Below are positions 5,876 through 13,724 of a stretch of 16,772 nucleotides of DNA, one piece after another (position 1 is the stretch's first letter; the number at the start of each line of letters is the position of its first letter). The stretch comes from JBHJOF01 sp050330055 (lineage in GTDB: Bacteria; Pseudomonadota; Alphaproteobacteria; Kiloniellales; JAKSDN01): contig JBHJOF010000401.1 of the NCBI GenBank assembly GCA_050330055.1, positions 1 to 16,772 on the forward strand. Reading direction: 5' to 3'. The notes under the pieces were generated by a model, which saw only the letters and a program-made list of their open reading frames with translations, ran no database searches and was not told the origin of the DNA. The translations under genes were made by a program, and so were the position numbers.

Positions 5876-5937
5876 CTGCTTCCTCTTGGTTGCCCGGCGC
5901 AGCGGCCGGAGTGCTCCTGCTTCGCGTCTCTTGGCCG

Positions 5938-7050
5938 CTACGGCTCGAGGGCCAGGCAGTCCTCCAAACGCCACCCGATCCGCACCTTCGCGTCTGCCGA
6001 AAGCGCGACGGCTATGCCGGCATTGGGCACCTTCAGGACAAAGCCGTTCAGTGCCGGCGCAGCGATCCTCACCCGCACGTGATCGCCCACATAGGTCAGG
6101 TCCTCGACCGTCGCCTCGAACTCGTTGGGCCGGCTCTCACCTTCGCCCAGCACGGCGGCACGCTCGGGTCGTACCGACAGCACCACCCGCTTGCCGGCCG
6201 AGGGAGCCATGTTCTGGGCGAGCGCCCATACTGCGCCGCCGCTATCGAGCTCGACCTGAACCTCTCTCCCGTCGGCGCGCAAGATCGTCCCTGAGAGCCT
6301 GTTGCTCTCGCCGATGAAGCTAGCGACAAAGCTCGTCTGCGGCCGCTCGTAGAGCAGCGCTGGCGTAGAGAGCTGCTGGATCGAGCCCGCATTGAAGACG
6401 GCAATGCGGTCCGACATGGTCAGCGCCTCGGTCTGGTCATGCGTGACGTAGACGAAGGTGACGCCGAGGCGGGCGTGAATGTCCTTGATCTCGAACTGCA
6501 TCTGTTCGCGGAGCTGCTTGTCGAGCGCGCCAAGGGGCTCGTCCATCAAAACGAGGCTCGGTTCGAAGATCAGCGCCCGCGCCACGGCGACCCGCTGCTG
6601 CTGGCCTCCCGAGAGCTGGTCCGGCCGCCGCCCCTCAAGACCCGGCAGGCGCACCATGTCGAGCACCCGCCGTACCCGCTCGGCGATCTCTGCACGCGAG
6701 TGGCGTCGGACCTCGAGTGGAAAGGCGAGGTTCTCGCCCACCGTCATGTGCGGGAACAGGGCATAGTTCTGGAACACCAAGCCGATGCCGCGCCGGTTGG
6801 CCGGCAGCCTGTCTATGCGCCGCCCGTCTATGAAGATCGACCCGTTCGTCGGTTTCTCGAAGCCGGCAAGCATCATCAATGCCGTGGTCTTCCCGGACCC
6901 CGACGGCCCCAGCAGGGTCAGGAACTCGCCGCGGGCGATGTCGAGATCGAGGTCGCGGACCGCCCACAGCGAGCCGTAGGCCTTGCTCACGCCATCGAAG
7001 CGCACATGGATCGCCTCGCTACGCAGAGTGGGAGCGGCCGGGGAGGTCAT
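5938..7050 (-). CDS. PotA-like ABC transporter ATP-binding protein
   Basis: A 370-residue peripheral ATPase of a polyamine/opine-type importer. It has Walker A GPSGSGKT (48-55), Q-loop Q94 (VFQNYALFPHMT), ABC signature LSGGQQQR (146-153), Walker B LVLMDEP (166-172), D-loop GALD and switch His204 (YVTHDQ). Residues about 240-370 form the TOBE/MOP-like regulatory region typical of PotA and related sugar and polyamine ATPases. Start at 7050 overlaps the gntR stop by ATGA, so the two are translationally coupled. It must serve the binding protein and permeases encoded divergently at 8007-11103, because no other ATPase is present. Splitting the ATPase from its permeases by the regulator and divergent promoter is less common than one operon. 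Confidence 0.9.
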   Translation of the reverse strand: MTSPAAPTLRSEAIHVRFDGVSKAYGSLWAVRDLDLDIARGEFLTLLGPSGSGKTTALMMLAGFEKPTNGSIFIDGRRIDRLPANRRGIGLVFQNYALFPHMTVGENLAFPLEVRRHSRAEIAERVRRVLDMVRLPGLEGRRPDQLSGGQQQRVAVARALIFEPSLVLMDEPLGALDKQLREQMQFEIKDIHARLGVTFVYVTHDQTEALTMSDRIAVFNAGSIQQLSTPALLYERPQTSFVASFIGESNRLSGTILRADGREVQVELDSGGAVWALAQNMAPSAGKRVVLSVRPERAAVLGEGESRPNEFEATVEDLTYVGDHVRVRIAAPALNGFVLKVPNAGIAVALSADAKVRIGWRLEDCLALEP

Positions 7051-7787
7051 GATCCCTGCTCGGCAGGCTCGATCGGAACCGCGCCTCGACGGGCCGCGGG
7101 GCGCGCCTGGCCGCTGCTCGCAGCCCGCAGCATGATGTCTCCGGCGTCTGCGATGTCGGCGACGATGGCGCGCCGCGCGGCGGCACCGTTGCCGGCGCGG
7201 AGCGCCGCAACCGCCTCGGCATGATGGTCGAGGCCGAGGCCGAGCGTCGCCTCGCCCCGCATGATGTTGAGCCACGGTCCCGCCCGCAGCCACAGCCGCT
7301 CGATGACCGGCACAAGCGTCGCGGAACGGGCGGCGCGATAGATCGTGAAGTGGAACTCGCGGTTGAGCGTCAGGTAGTCCGCTGCCTCGCCGCCGGCCGT
7401 GCTGGCCACCATGCCCGCGTTGAGGCGCTCGAGCATCTGCAGCTCCTCTGCACTGATCGTCGAAGCGGCCCACTCGGTGGCCGCGCCTTCGATCGTGCAG
7501 CGCACGCGCACCACGTCGGAGATCACCTCCAGCGTCGCCTCCGGCACGATCACACCGCGGTTGGGATGATCGAACAGCGCGCCATCGCTCGCGAGCTGGC
7601 GAAGCGCCTCGCGCACCGGCATGGGACTCGTGCGGAACCGCTCCGCAATCGCCCGCACGACCAGGCGTTGCCCTGGCTGCAGGTCGCCGTTCATCAGGGC
7701 GTCGCGCAAGGCGGCAGCGACCCGCGAATGCGCCGTCTCCTTGGTCGATCGCTTGGCCATTCCCTTGCCCGCCGCCTTCCTCGTCAT
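7047..7787 (-). CDS. GntR-family transcriptional regulator, FCD (FadR-type) subfamily
   Basis: A 246-residue DNA-binding protein. A winged helix-turn-helix occupies about residues 17-83 (GDLQPGQRLVVRAIAERF, then the recognition-helix region TSPMPVREALRQL and the wing). An all-helical FCD effector domain follows at about 88-220, with candidate metal/effector ligands N142 and H146 (NREFH) and H188/H189 (LDHHAEAVAAL). The His usually found in the final helix appears replaced, so metal binding may differ. The first ATG at 7787 is taken; ATG at 7760 is also possible. Gene order, with regulator first and divergent from the binding-protein operon, suggests local control of both units, probably released by the imported compound or a catabolite. 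The palindrome at 7962-7977 is its most likely operator. Confidence 0.9.
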   Translation of the reverse strand: MTRKAAGKGMAKRSTKETAHSRVAAALRDALMNGDLQPGQRLVVRAIAERFRTSPMPVREALRQLASDGALFDHPNRGVIVPEATLEVISDVVRVRCTIEGAATEWAASTISAEELQMLERLNAGMVASTAGGEAADYLTLNREFHFTIYRAARSATLVPVIERLWLRAGPWLNIMRGEATLGLGLDHHAEAVAALRAGNGAAARRAIVADIADAGDIMLRAASSGQARPAARRGAVPIEPAEQGS

Positions 7788-7876
7788 GCCCGCGGCAGGG
7801 CCTGCTTGTGGGGGGCCGGGGAATCGTCGAAAGCATTATTGGCGTCGCGGCGGAGGGCGGCAGCAGTTTTTCTCAT

Positions 7877-7886
7877 CTGATCAAAA
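7877..7886. promoter_or_regulatory. Candidate secondary regulator site (CTGATCAAAA)
   Basis: CTGATCAAAA shares the TGATCAAA core of the perfect palindrome 85 bases downstream (7962-7977). Two sites in a divergent intergenic region would let one repressor control both transcription units. The match is short, and the link is inference. Confidence 0.3.
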
Positions 7887-7935
7887 CCATTTGACCTGCA
7901 GTAGGCGGATTCCTAGGTTTTAGGCACAAATGCTG

Positions 7936-7963
7936 TTGCACTTCAACTGCAATATGGTATCTA
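7936..7963 (+). promoter_or_regulatory. Probable sigma70-type promoter of the binding-protein operon
   Basis: TTGCAC (7936-7941), a 16-base spacer, and TATCTA (7958-7963) resemble -35 and -10 boxes and lie about 45-70 bases before the ATG at 8007. The region is markedly A/T-rich in a GC-rich locus. The perfect palindrome at 7962-7977 overlaps the end of the -10 box and the expected transcription start, so a bound repressor would block initiation. Confidence 0.5.
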
Positions 7964-7977
7964 ATTTGATCAAATTA
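7962..7977. promoter_or_regulatory. Perfect 16-bp palindromic operator candidate
   Basis: TAATTTGATCAAATTA is fully self-complementary and sits across the -10/+1 region of the binding-protein promoter, 29 bases before the start codon at 8007. Its size and position fit an operator for a dimeric GntR/FCD repressor, and the gntR gene is divergently encoded next to it. Confidence 0.6.
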
Positions 7978-8006
7978 TGCCTTCGCAACCCGGGGAGGAG
8001 AACATC

Positions 8007-9062
8007 ATGATGAGACAGGGAAGCCTATTGGTGGGCGCGGCGGCGCTCGCAGCAACGCTGGGCATTGGCGCAGGACACGCCGCCGACTCCATCACCGTGG
8101 TCGGCTGGGGCGGCAGCTGGGACAAGGCATACAAGGAGGGCGTCTGGGACGTGTACACGGCCCAGACGGGCATTCCGATTGTCATGGAGGAGTGGGCCGG
8201 CGAGCTCGCCAAGGTCCGCGCGCAGGTGCAGAGCGGCAACATAACCTACGACATGGTGGCGGCCGAAGCGCCGGGCGTGGAGATCGGCTGCGCCGAAGGG
8301 CTGTTCGTCAAGCTGACGCGCGAGATCACCGGCGATCCATCGAAGTACTACCCGGGCACGATCCACGAGTGCGGCGTGGCCTCGGACACCTGGGCGACCA
8401 TCCTCGCCTACAACGCCGACCTGATCGAAGGCGAAGGCCCGAGGAGCTGGGCGGACTTCTGGGATGTCGAGACGTTCCCCGGCAAGCGGGGCATGCTCGC
8501 GCAGGCGCAGTATACGCTCGAGAACGCGCTGATGGCCGATGGCGTGGCGCCCCAGGAGGTGTACGACGAGCTGCGCAAGCCGGGCGGCGTCGACCGCGCC
8601 TTCGCCATGCTCGACAAGATCAAGCCGCACGTCATCTGGTGGTCGACGACGACGCAGGCGATCCAGAACCTCGACAGCGGCGAGGTGGTGATGACCGACC
8701 AGTACAACGCCCGCATCACCAACGAGTCCATCAACGAGGGCAAGAACTTCAAGATCGCCTGGGAGGCCGGCTTCTTCTACGGCACCGACATGTGGGCAGT
8801 GGTGAAGCGCGCCCCCAACGAGGCGGCCGCGCTCGAACTGCTGACGTGGTTCTCGATCCCGGAGAACCAGGCCGGCTTCTCCAAGCTCTATGCCTACGGC
8901 ACCGGCCGCGTCGAGGCCGCCGACTACATCCCGGACGACTGGAAGCAGCACCTGCCGACCGCGCCCAATCACGTGAAGCACGGGGCCACCTACGACACGG
9001 AATTCTGGGTCGAGCACAAGGAATCGCTCGAAGAGCGTTTCAAGGCCTGGCTGGGCCGATGA
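8007..9062 (+). CDS. PotD-like extracellular solute-binding protein
   Basis: A 351-residue periplasmic binding protein that captures the substrate for the ABC importer. It has a Sec signal peptide: a short basic start with Arg3, a hydrophobic core at about 6-21, and cleavage probably after GHA (residue 25) before ADSITVV. The mature start VVGWGGSWDKAYKEG fits the polyamine/opine cluster (extracellular binding protein family 1/8). Aromatic and acidic residues such as DMVAAEAP, VIWWSTTTQAIQ, DQYNAR and YGTDMWAV line positions that in PotD/PotF contact amines. The start at 8007 (first of two ATGs) is fixed by GGAGGAG six bases upstream; an in-frame ATG at 7977 lies inside the operator and is unlikely. 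The stop overlaps the first permease start by ATGA. Confidence 0.9.
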   Translation: MMRQGSLLVGAAALAATLGIGAGHAADSITVVGWGGSWDKAYKEGVWDVYTAQTGIPIVMEEWAGELAKVRAQVQSGNITYDMVAAEAPGVEIGCAEGLFVKLTREITGDPSKYYPGTIHECGVASDTWATILAYNADLIEGEGPRSWADFWDVETFPGKRGMLAQAQYTLENALMADGVAPQEVYDELRKPGGVDRAFAMLDKIKPHVIWWSTTTQAIQNLDSGEVVMTDQYNARITNESINEGKNFKIAWEAGFFYGTDMWAVVKRAPNEAAALELLTWFSIPENQAGFSKLYAYGTGRVEAADYIPDDWKQHLPTAPNHVKHGATYDTEFWVEHKESLEERFKAWLGR

Positions 9063-10300
9063 CGGCTCCCGCCGATCGCGGGACGAGTGCCGGCGGGAGG
9101 GGCGTCTCTCTCTCCCGCCGCGACCTTTCGATGGCGCTGCTGGCTCTGCCGCTTCTGGTCTTCATCTTCGTCATCTTTCTTTGGCCGGTCGGCCGGTTTC
9201 TGGCGCTGTCGGTCGACAACTCGGATATCTCGGACAACCTGCCGCGCACCGTTTCCTCCCTCGCGGGATGGGACGCGGCGCAAGGTCCGCCCGGCGAGCC
9301 GACCTTTGCGGCACTCGTCGAGGACCTGGCCGAAGCCCGCCATGCCGGTCGCGACGGGGTGCTGGCGCAGCTCATCAACCAGCGCCTCGTCGGCAGCCGC
9401 TTCCTCGTCATCAAGACGGCGAGCGATGCGGCCGACGGCAAGTTCAACGGGCCGAACCTCAGGACGGCGGTGCTGGATAGCCATCCCGGATGGGCGAACA
9501 CCGACTTGTGGTCGGTCGTCCAGCAGAATGCCTCGCCCTTCACCGACTACTATCTCCTCGCGAGCCTCGACCTCGAGCGGACGGCGGACGGCGGCATAGC
9601 TCCGGTGCCGCGCGATCGCGCACTGTTCGTGGACGTTCTACTGCGGACCATATGGATCAGCGTCGTCGTCACCGCGGTCTGCGTCGTGCTCTCCATACCG
9701 CTCGCGCAGGCCATGGTCAGCGCGCCGCCTGCCGTGTCCCGCGTGCTGTTCGCGCTCGTCCTGTTTCCGCTCTGGACATCGCTGCTGGTGCGCACCGTGA
9801 TCTGGATCATCGTCCTCCAGAGGAACGGGCCGGTGAACTCGACGCTGCTCTGGACCGGCCTCGTCGACCAGCCGCTCAGCCTCATCTACACGCGCTTCTC
9901 GCTCTACGTCACCATGGTGCAGGTGCTGCTGCCGATCATGGTGCTCTCGGTAGCCGCCGTGATGCGCCGCGTGCCGCGGGCCTACATGAAGGCAGCGCTG
10001 TCCCTCGGCGCGCCGTGGTTCGTCGCATGGCGGCGGATTTACCTGCCGATGATCATGCCGGGAATCCTGGCCGGCTCGGCGATCGTCTTCGTCTTCGCGC
10101 TCGGCTACTACATCACGCCGGCGCTGGTCGGCGGGCCGACCGATCAGATGGTCTCGTCCTACATCGCCTTTTACACCAACACGACGCTCAATTGGGGGCT
10201 CGCCGCCGCGCTGTCGATCCAGCTCCTGCTGATCCTGTGCCTCTGCGGGCTGCTCCTGTGGACGGCCAGGGCGCTGATCGGTCGGGGAGCGCATGCATGA
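9059..10300 (+). CDS. PotB-like ABC transporter permease with a long periplasmic insertion
   Basis: A 413-residue inner-membrane permease. TM1 is at about 24-46, followed by a hydrophilic segment at about 51-187 that should be periplasmic, then five further membrane helices from about 188 to 408. The EAA-type loop that contacts the ATPase lies around 309-333 (AYMKAALSLGAPWFVAWRRI, followed by YLP). PotB proteins are usually near 280-310 residues; the extra length is almost entirely the TM1-TM2 loop. Start at 9059 overlaps the binding-protein stop (ATGA), and its own stop overlaps the second permease start. It forms the channel with that second permease. Confidence 0.9.
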   Translation: MTAPADRGTSAGGRGVSLSRRDLSMALLALPLLVFIFVIFLWPVGRFLALSVDNSDISDNLPRTVSSLAGWDAAQGPPGEPTFAALVEDLAEARHAGRDGVLAQLINQRLVGSRFLVIKTASDAADGKFNGPNLRTAVLDSHPGWANTDLWSVVQQNASPFTDYYLLASLDLERTADGGIAPVPRDRALFVDVLLRTIWISVVVTAVCVVLSIPLAQAMVSAPPAVSRVLFALVLFPLWTSLLVRTVIWIIVLQRNGPVNSTLLWTGLVDQPLSLIYTRFSLYVTMVQVLLPIMVLSVAAVMRRVPRAYMKAALSLGAPWFVAWRRIYLPMIMPGILAGSAIVFVFALGYYITPALVGGPTDQMVSSYIAFYTNTTLNWGLAAALSIQLLLILCLCGLLLWTARALIGRGAHA

Positions 10301-11103
10301 GCGACCGCGTCCGCACGATCCTGATGTACGGCTTCTCGGCGCACCTGCTCGCCTACATCCTGCTGCCGCTCGTGTTCATCGTCCCGATGTCGCTGACCAG
10401 CGGCAATACGCTGACCTTTCCGACTCCCGGCTGGTCGCTGCGCTGGTACGAGGAGCTCGCTGCCGATCCGCGCTGGATCAACTCCCTCTGGACCTCGCTG
10501 GTCATAGCCCTGTCGACGACGCTGCTCTCCTGCGTGCTAGGCATTCCGGCGGCGATCGGCCTTGCCTGGGGCAACTTTCCCGGGAAGCCGCTGATCTATG
10601 CGATCGCGGCCGCGCCTCTGGTTGTGCCGGTCGTCATCGTCGGCGTCGCCGCTTTCTCGTTCTTCGCAACCCTCGGCCTGGTCGGCAACCGGCTCTCGAT
10701 TATCCTCACGCACGCGGCGATGGCCGTTCCCGTGATGCTGACCGCCGTGGCGGCCAGCCTGCGCGGCTTCGATCGCAACCTCCTGCGCGCCGCCCAATCG
10801 CTCGGCGCTGGTGTGTGGCGCACCTTCTTCAAAGTCCTGCTGCCCCTGATCGCGCCGGGCGTGCTGACGGGTGCGATCATCGCCTTCATCATCTCGTTCG
10901 ACGAGGTCGTGGTCGCGAGCTTCCTTTCCGTCGGTGCCGACCGCACCCTGCCCCGGATGATCTTCTCCGGCGTCCGCGAGTCGATAAGCCCGGCGATCGC
11001 CGCAGTTGCCGTTTTGCTCATCATCTTTTCAGCGCTCCTGCTGGCGGCTATCGCCTGGTTGCAGGCGCGCTCGCAGCGCCTCCGCCGGGCTGCCTCCCGA
11101 TGA
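10297..11103 (+). CDS. PotC-like ABC transporter permease
   Basis: A 268-residue inner-membrane permease with about six hydrophobic segments, the first at about 12-32. The EAA loop at about 162-186 (LLRAAQSLGAGVWRTFFKV, then LLPLIAPG) would contact the PotA-like ATPase. Length and start (SAHLLAYILLPLVFIVPMS) are normal for PotC. It begins inside the stop of the first permease (ATGA, 10297-10300), and its stop TGA at 11101-11103 overlaps the amidohydrolase start, so the transporter and the first enzyme are made in a coupled fashion. Confidence 0.92.
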   Translation: MSDRVRTILMYGFSAHLLAYILLPLVFIVPMSLTSGNTLTFPTPGWSLRWYEELAADPRWINSLWTSLVIALSTTLLSCVLGIPAAIGLAWGNFPGKPLIYAIAAAPLVVPVVIVGVAAFSFFATLGLVGNRLSIILTHAAMAVPVMLTAVAASLRGFDRNLLRAAQSLGAGVWRTFFKVLLPLIAPGVLTGAIIAFIISFDEVVVASFLSVGADRTLPRMIFSGVRESISPAIAAVAVLLIIFSALLLAAIAWLQARSQRLRRAASR

Positions 11104-12281
11104 TGATCGATCCCCGCGCAGACGCGCTCAAGGATGAGATGACCCTTTGGCGTCGCCATCTCCACGCCAATCCAGAGCTCGGCTTCGAGGAGCACGAGAC
11201 CGCCCGCTTCGTCGCCGACCGGCTGCGTTCCTGGGGACTGGAGGTCGTCGAAGCTGTCGGCGGCACGGGAGTGGTGGCGACGCTGAGGGGGCGCCTTGGC
11301 CGAGGCAGAAGCATGGGCCTCCGCGCCGAGCTCGACGCACTGCCGATCGAGGAAACGACCGGCGTACCGCACGCCTCGTGCAGGCCGGGTCGAATGCATG
11401 CCTGCGGCCATGACGGCCATGCCGTGATGCTCCTCGGGGCAGCCCGCGTCCTCGCAGGGTCCCGCGACTTCGCCGGCACTCTGCACTTCATCTTCCAGCC
11501 CGCCGAGGAAGGGCTCGGCGGCGCCTTGGCGATGCTGGACGACGGGCTGTTCGACCGTTTCCCCTGCGACGAAATCTTCGCCCTGCACAATAGCGAACGA
11601 CCGCTCGGCCAGGTCGTCGTGCACGACGGTACCGTTGCAGCGGCGACGGACCGCTTCGAGATCGTGATTCACGGCCGCGGCGGCCACGCGGCTATGCCGC
11701 ATCTCGCCATAGACCCATTGCCCATCGCCGCGCGCCTTCTGCTCGATCTCGAGGCGCTGCCCGGCCGTCTGACCGACGCCGCGGCGCCCGCCGTTGTCAC
11801 CGTAGCCTCGTTGCACGCCGGAACGGCCTTCAACACGATCCCCGGCACGGCGACGCTCACCGGGACGGTGCGCTGCTTCGATCCGGAGGCCCGGCAGGCT
11901 CTCGAAGATGCCGTACGGCGGCTCGCTGACAGCCAGGCGCGCATGCACGGAGCGCGGGCCGAGATCGACTACCGCACGATTTTCGCGCCTACGATCAACA
12001 CGCCCGAACAGGCCCGTTTCGTCGCCGAGACGGCCGCCCAGGTTGTCGGCGCCGGAAACCTGTGCCGCAACCCGCCTCCGGAGATGGGCTCGGAAGACTT
12101 CTCGTTCATGCTCCAGCGGCGTCCGGGTTGCTACTTCCTGCTGGGGCAGGGCGATGCGAGCCACGTTGCCGCGCCGCACGACAGCGCCTTCGACTTCAAC
12201 GATGCCCTTCTGCCGATCGGGGCGAGCCTGTGGGTGCGGCTGGCGGAGCGCCGGCTTTCGCCACAGGGGGGCAGCTCCTGA
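11100..12281 (+). CDS. M20-family amidohydrolase (N-acyl amino acid/amine deacylase type)
   Basis: A 393-residue cytosolic metalloenzyme of the M20D (hippurate/IAA-amino-acid hydrolase-like) group. Metal ligands are visible: C102 and H104 in HACGHDGH, E136/E137 in FQPAEEG, H163 in ALHN, and a C-terminal His in SHVAAPHDS. The lid dimerisation domain starts near 185, with GRGGHAAMPH carrying the conserved His. RAELDALPIEE stands where the family has RAD-MDALP. The enzyme probably removes an acyl group from an imported N-acyl amine or amino acid; which one is unknown. The start at 11100 overlaps the permease stop (ATGA). The next gene starts two bases after its stop codon TGA at 12279-12281. Confidence 0.9.
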   Translation: MMIDPRADALKDEMTLWRRHLHANPELGFEEHETARFVADRLRSWGLEVVEAVGGTGVVATLRGRLGRGRSMGLRAELDALPIEETTGVPHASCRPGRMHACGHDGHAVMLLGAARVLAGSRDFAGTLHFIFQPAEEGLGGALAMLDDGLFDRFPCDEIFALHNSERPLGQVVVHDGTVAAATDRFEIVIHGRGGHAAMPHLAIDPLPIAARLLLDLEALPGRLTDAAAPAVVTVASLHAGTAFNTIPGTATLTGTVRCFDPEARQALEDAVRRLADSQARMHGARAEIDYRTIFAPTINTPEQARFVAETAAQVVGAGNLCRNPPPEMGSEDFSFMLQRRPGCYFLLGQGDASHVAAPHDSAFDFNDALLPIGASLWVRLAERRLSPQGGSS

Positions 12282-12282
12282 G

Positions 12283-13713
12283 GTGGCCCGGATTCCCGAG
12301 CATGACATCGTCTGGCGCAGCCACTGGCTGCAGCAGGCCCTGGCGGAGGATCGCGATCTTGCGCCTCCGCTCGACGGCGCCCGGCGCGCCGATGTCTGCA
12401 TCGTCGGCGGCGGCTACCTTGGCCTCTGGACGGCCATTCGGCTCCGCGAACAAGATCCGTCGCTCGACGTCGTCATTCTCGAGCGGGATATCTGCGGCGG
12501 CGGCGCGAGCGGCCGCAACTCCGGCATGCTGCTCCCGGCCTGGGCCAAGTTTGGGGCGCTTGCTGCGCTGCGCGGCGAGGCGGAAGCGGTTCGGCTCATC
12601 GATGCCTCGCGGGAAGCGATCGACGGTATCGAGGCCTTCTGCCAGGCGAAGGAGATCGACTGCTGGTTCGATCGCGTCGGCTGGATCTGGGGGGCGACCT
12701 GCGAGGCGCAGCGCGGCGCCGCAGACGACGCGCTCCGCCGCCTCGCCGAGCTCGACCGGCATCCAGCGAGACCCGTCACACGCGACGAGATCGCCGCGAT
12801 GGCAGGCTCGCAGAGCCAACTCGGTGGCGTCCACGACCCCTCCGCGGCGACCCTTCATCCCGGCTTTCTGGCCCGGGGCCTGCGCCGGGTCGCGCTCTCC
12901 ATGGGCGTGCGGGTCCACGAAAAGAGCCCGATGCGGCGCTTCAGGCGTGGCCGTTCGCCGACGGTCGAGACGTCCCGCGGCAGCATCACGACCGACAAGC
13001 TGGTTCTCGCGATGAACGCCTGGTCCGGCGGTGTTCGCGAGCTCGCCCCGGCCATCTTCAACATTTCCAGCGACGATGCGGTCTCGCAGCCGATGCCTGA
13101 GACGCTGGCCGGGATCGGCTATGCCCGCGGACCGCTGATCATCGACTCGCGCGTCTTCGTGTCGGGCTATCGGGTGACGCGGGATGGTCGCCTGAACGTC
13201 GGGGTCACAGGCGGCCATATCGGCTTTGACGGTATCGTCGACCGCCGCTTCGATCTCCCCTCGCGAAGGGTCGAGGACATGCGGCAGGCGCTGCGCGAGG
13301 GCCATCCGGCTCTTGCCGATTTCGAAGTGGCGAGCGCCTGGAGCGGGCCGATCGATCGCACGGAAAGCGGGCTTCCCCTGTTCGGCCGGCTGCCCCGAAA
13401 CCCGGCGATCCTTTACGGCTACGGCTTCTCCGGCAACGGCATTGGCATGACCTATCTCGGCGGCCACATCCTTGCAGGGCTCGTTCTCGACCGGCAGGAC
13501 GAGTGGACGCAGTGCGCGCTGGTGCGGCCGGTACAGCGTGGCTTTCCGCCGGAGCCGCTGCGGTTCGTCGGCGCTCATCTGGTTCGTAGCGCCGTCCGGC
13601 GTCGCGACAAAATCGAGCATCGCAACCGCAAGCCGGGCATGCTGACCCGCTGGCTCGCGGGCCTGGCGCCGTCCGGCGTGACGCCGTCCAAGGCCAACAT
13701 CAAGCGAATCTAA
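12283..13713 (+). CDS. DAO-type FAD-dependent oxidoreductase (amine/amino acid oxidase-like)
   Basis: A 476-residue flavoprotein. The Rossmann dinucleotide motif VCIVGGGYLGLWTAIRL (38-54) is followed by the acidic residue E67 (VVILERD) that binds the adenosine ribose. GGGASGRNSG (72-81) is the second FAD loop typical of the D-amino acid oxidase/sarcosine oxidase/gamma-glutamylputrescine oxidase (PuuB) group. The C-terminal FAD loop is LYGYGFSGNGIGMTYLGG. It likely oxidises a C-N bond of the imported compound, giving an imine or aldehyde plus H2O2. The frame has no ATG in the correct place; GTG at 12283 lies one base after the upstream stop with GGGGGG upstream, so it is chosen over later starts. 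Codons after residue 430 encode a basic tail. Confidence 0.9.
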   Translation: MARIPEHDIVWRSHWLQQALAEDRDLAPPLDGARRADVCIVGGGYLGLWTAIRLREQDPSLDVVILERDICGGGASGRNSGMLLPAWAKFGALAALRGEAEAVRLIDASREAIDGIEAFCQAKEIDCWFDRVGWIWGATCEAQRGAADDALRRLAELDRHPARPVTRDEIAAMAGSQSQLGGVHDPSAATLHPGFLARGLRRVALSMGVRVHEKSPMRRFRRGRSPTVETSRGSITTDKLVLAMNAWSGGVRELAPAIFNISSDDAVSQPMPETLAGIGYARGPLIIDSRVFVSGYRVTRDGRLNVGVTGGHIGFDGIVDRRFDLPSRRVEDMRQALREGHPALADFEVASAWSGPIDRTESGLPLFGRLPRNPAILYGYGFSGNGIGMTYLGGHILAGLVLDRQDEWTQCALVRPVQRGFPPEPLRFVGAHLVRSAVRRRDKIEHRNRKPGMLTRWLAGLAPSGVTPSKANIKRI

Positions 13714-13724
13714 AGGAGAGGCCG

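Noticed and set aside
5159..6082. Plus-strand frame opposite the BKACE gene
   Set aside because: Antisense to a clear enzyme with intact motifs; no independent protein signature.
10596..12401. Long minus-strand frame opposite the permease and amidohydrolase genes
   Set aside because: It is antisense to well-recognised genes; high GC at third positions keeps the opposite frame open.
12196..13620. Long minus-strand frame opposite the FAD oxidoreductase
   Set aside because: Antisense to a clear flavoprotein; composition-driven open frame.
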